A stretch of 64,000 nucleotides of DNA from an uncultured Pelagibacteraceae bacterium (GTDB taxonomy: Bacteria > Pseudomonadota > Alphaproteobacteria > Pelagibacterales > Pelagibacteraceae), in the NCBI GenBank assembly GCA_902599335.1, contig CACKFA010000003.1, positions 1-64,000 on the forward strand, read 5' to 3'. A model generated the notes under the pieces. It saw only the letters and a list, made by a program, of their open reading frames with translations. It was not told the DNA's origin and did no database searches. How positions within the stretch are numbered: the stretch's first letter is position 1; the number at the start of each line of letters is the position of its first letter. Position numbers and translations under genes: made by a program. Below are positions 63,345 to 64,000 of this stretch, piece by piece.

Positions 63345-64000
63345 TCTTTTTAAAACTTCCTCTTTACCTAGAGCTATAACTATATCATATAATCCAGGAC
63401 CAAATTTTGAACCTGTTAAACCAATCCGTATAGGCTGACCAACTCCTTTAAAATTTGTATCATTTATTTTTATTAAATTATTTACTATAGGTTCTAAATT
63501 TTCTCTATTTGTATTTGATATAGATGATAATTGTTTAATAAATTCTGAAATAATTTTCTTAGATTTATCATCTATTAATTTAATATCATCTTCATTGAAA
63601 TTAACTTCATCATTTATAATGAATTTTGAATTATTATAAATGTCTTCTAATGTTTTAGCCTTATTTTTTAAAAATGATAATGAGGATTTAATTTTTGCTA
63701 CTTTACCATCTGGAATCTCTTCTTTATAAATTTTACAATATTCATATAGACATTGATAAAGGTCGTTCTCATCGATTGTTTTTATATAGTGCTCATTTAT
63801 TGATAATATTCTACTCATATCTAGTTTTGATGGTGATTTTCCAATTCCTGCTAAATTAAAGTATTCAATGCTCTCTTCTAGAGTAAATATCTCTTTATCT
63901 TGATATGACCATCCTAGTCTAAGTAAATAATTTCTTAATGCATCAGGCATTATTCCTATTTTTGAGTAATCATCCAAAGTTGAGGCATTATCTCTTTTTG
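63324..64000 (-). CDS. gltX: Glutamyl-tRNA synthetase, C-terminal part (truncated by window end)
   Basis: KRDNASTLDDYSKIGIMPDALRNYLLRLGWSYQDKEIFTLEESIEYFNLAGIGKSPSKLD, ...FKGVGQPIRIGLTGSKFGPGLYDIVIALGKEEVLKRL. Confidence 0.93.
   Translation of the reverse strand, partial: KRDNASTLDDYSKIGIMPDALRNYLLRLGWSYQDKEIFTLEESIEYFNLAGIGKSPSKLDMSRILSINEHYIKTIDENDLYQCLYEYCKIYKEEIPDGKVAKIKSSLSFLKNKAKTLEDIYNNSKFIINDEVNFNEDDIKLIDDKSKKIISEFIKQLSSISNTNRENLEPIVNNLIKINDTNFKGVGQPIRIGLTGSKFGPGLYDIVIALGKEEVLKRLAKIVS

Noticed and set aside
1-64000. CRISPR arrays, prophage, transposons, rRNA operons
   Set aside because: No regularly spaced direct repeats, integrase/transposase/phage-structural ORFs or rRNA signatures seen on either strand.

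Overview
AT-rich, densely coding window with gene content and order typical of SAR11 / Pelagibacterales (Alphaproteobacteria); this taxonomic call is an inference from gene content. No rRNA, CRISPR array or mobile element was recognised. Left part (~1-18 kb) is accessory metabolism: a sulfonate-dissimilation module (YeiH-type exporter, sulfolactate sulfo-lyase suyA/suyB, sulfoacetaldehyde acetyltransferase xsc); an SxtJ / tiny DUF5989-SxtK-like / SxtI-like carbamoyltransferase cassette translationally coupled to xsc; a FAD oxidoreductase; a GMC oxidoreductase-TerC-SDR-M23 operon; a DctPQM TRAP transporter; an NCS1 permease and an SDR. Middle (~18-27.8 kb): small housekeeping genes, tRNA-Leu, tig-clpP-clpX-lon, tRNA-Val and tRNA-Asp. 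Then nuoA-N, birA, coaX, rnj, proS, lolC/E-lolD, dnaE, rpsB-tsf-frr-uppS-cdsA-dxr-bamA-skp-fabZ-lpxD-lpxA-lpxI-lpxB, and the 3' part of gltX. Main points for follow-up: (1) the sxtJ-sxtK-sxtI-like triad, whose 49-aa middle gene is absent from the supplied ORF track, apparently co-transcribed with xsc; (2) suyB split by a +1 frame disruption exactly at an A8 tract; (3) an H-type pseudoknot candidate in the rpsB leader; (4) a perfect 12-bp hairpin plus U-tract between dctP and dctQ; (5) a local GC/codon anomaly inside dctM; (6) pyrH and rseP missing from their usual positions.
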